A stretch of DNA of 64,000 nt from JACMLD01 sp039919885 (lineage in GTDB: Bacteria > Bacteroidota > Bacteroidia > Chitinophagales > Chitinophagaceae). Shown piece by piece: positions 63,413-64,000 of the stretch (position 1 is its first letter; each line of letters opens with the position of its first letter). The position numbers were made by a program, and so were the translations under genes. Location of the stretch: NCBI GenBank assembly GCA_039919885.1, contig JBDSEV010000088.1, positions 1 to 64,000 on the forward strand, given 5' to 3'. Under the pieces are notes generated by a model. It made no database searches. It worked only from the letters and a program-made list of their open reading frames with translations, and was not told the DNA's origin.

Positions 63413-64000
63413 TCAGGAACTTGTTTTTTTAATGCATTCCGCTATACGCGTTTTAATGTGATCTTCTTCATTCCTGGTGGCGATAACTTTCGTAAGTGCG
63501 GTCCGGTAATACGACAAAGCCCCGGCATATTTTTTTTGCTTAAACAGGTAATCGCCCGCAATTACATAGGTATGATAATATTGCGGGTTGCTCATCACCA
63601 GGCTATCGGTATTGATGGCGCCGCCTTCAGCAACGCGCTTTTTGTAGGAGCGGAACAGCGAGAAGTTTTTATACTGTTCGCTCAGAAGGAAACTATCCGC
63701 GGGAACGTTTAATGCTGTTTCGCTGATTTCCCTGTTTTCTTTCATGCCCTGCAATGCAAATACTTTGCGCAGGTCGTAGGCCACGTATTGGCCCAGTTGC
63801 CAGGGTGAAGCAGACACCCAAACCAACAATTTTTTGGGCTCAAACACGATGGAATGATGTGCAATTAACTGGTTAACGGCCTTTTCGTTGCCCATACCAA
63901 TATCACTGTTGTGCAGGCCGCGCCGATCTCTCAGCAAAGCCACCGTTTTCTGTACGGTATTGGTGCCGGCAGTATCCAGCAACTCCATTACGCGTTTATA
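63413..64000 (-). CDS. C45-type autoproteolytic acyltransferase/hydrolase, C-terminal part
   Basis: The open frame continues past the right edge (the last codons in the window read YKRV before the internal Met at 63988), so this is the C-terminal 195 residues of a longer protein. The segment GNEKAVNQLIAHHSIVFEPK followed by KLLVWVSASPWQLGQYVAYDL is typical of C45 (isopenicillin-N-acyltransferase-like) proteins found in Bacteroidota pigment clusters. It ends with a TPR-like tail (YYHTYVIAGDYLFKQKKYAGALSYY). The catalytic N-terminal cysteine lies outside the window. It may join an acyl chain to the aryl head; the substrate is unknown. Confidence 0.75.
   Translation of the reverse strand, partial: YKRVMELLDTAGTNTVQKTVALLRDRRGLHNSDIGMGNEKAVNQLIAHHSIVFEPKKLLVWVSASPWQLGQYVAYDLRKVFALQGMKENREISETALNVPADSFLLSEQYKNFSLFRSYKKRVAEGGAINTDSLVMSNPQYYHTYVIAGDYLFKQKKYAGALSYYRTALTKVIATRNEEDHIKTRIAECIKKTSS

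Overview
The window comes from a member of the Bacteroidota, most likely the Chitinophagales/Chitinophagaceae. The evidence is the family mix (IPExxxVDY, DUF4920, DUF5606 and OMP_b-brl-type TonB-dependent proteins, a TAL-containing flexirubin-type pigment cluster, a 47-bp-repeat type II-C CRISPR system), several promoters of the Bacteroidota form TTG-N19-21-TAnnTTTG, few Shine-Dalgarno sites, and moderate GC.

Layout. 1-3181 (-): the N-terminal 1060 residues of a multi-PAS/GAF sensor protein that runs off the left edge. 3.3-9.9 kb (-): a parvulin-type foldase, then rimP-nusA-infB read from a well-formed promoter with a strong hairpin in the leader. 10-14.8 kb: a small membrane protein, a HAD phosphatase, an outer-membrane beta-barrel protein with a glycine-rich loop, and a DUF2716 protein. 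14.8-18.5 kb (-): a large SWIM-SNF2 helicase. 18.9-30.8 kb: housekeeping and accessory genes, including an M28 peptidase, pterin dehydratase, heptaheme cytochrome, recA, a PER-like class A2 beta-lactamase, an ECF sigma factor with a four-helix membrane partner, and an MHS-family transporter. 31-37.9 kb: three peptidases (S9/DPP-IV, astacin, M3 oligoendopeptidase) and a DUF5606 protein.

38.1-64 kb (-) is a flexirubin/aryl-polyene type biosynthetic cluster of 22 genes in the window, running off the right edge. Tyrosine ammonia-lyase (59729-61315) should make a 4-coumarate starter, which an adenylate-forming ligase (61612-62904) would activate. AcpS would prime two ACPs. Three intact ketosynthases, one ketosynthase lacking its catalytic residues (chain-length-factor-like), one short ketosynthase-like protein, FabG and two hotdog dehydratases would build the polyene. 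A halogenase-like flavoprotein and an O-methyltransferase are candidates for ring tailoring. An LpxL-like acyltransferase, a C45-type acyltransferase, a LolA-like carrier, a small lipoprotein and a deacetylase are candidates for esterification and envelope delivery. No darA/darB pair (dialkylresorcinol half) is seen in the window.

A complete type II-C CRISPR-Cas locus (cas9-cas1-cas2 on the + strand, 13 repeats and 12 spacers) lies inside this pigment cluster, between a ketosynthase and fabG, in the opposite orientation. A strong tracrRNA candidate lies on the minus strand just upstream of cas9. It pairs with the minus-strand form of the repeat, so crRNAs are predicted to be transcribed toward cas2, and a bidirectional terminator sits between cas2 and the array. 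The only degenerate repeat is at the end far from cas2. No rRNA, tRNA, transposase or integrase was recognised anywhere in the window.
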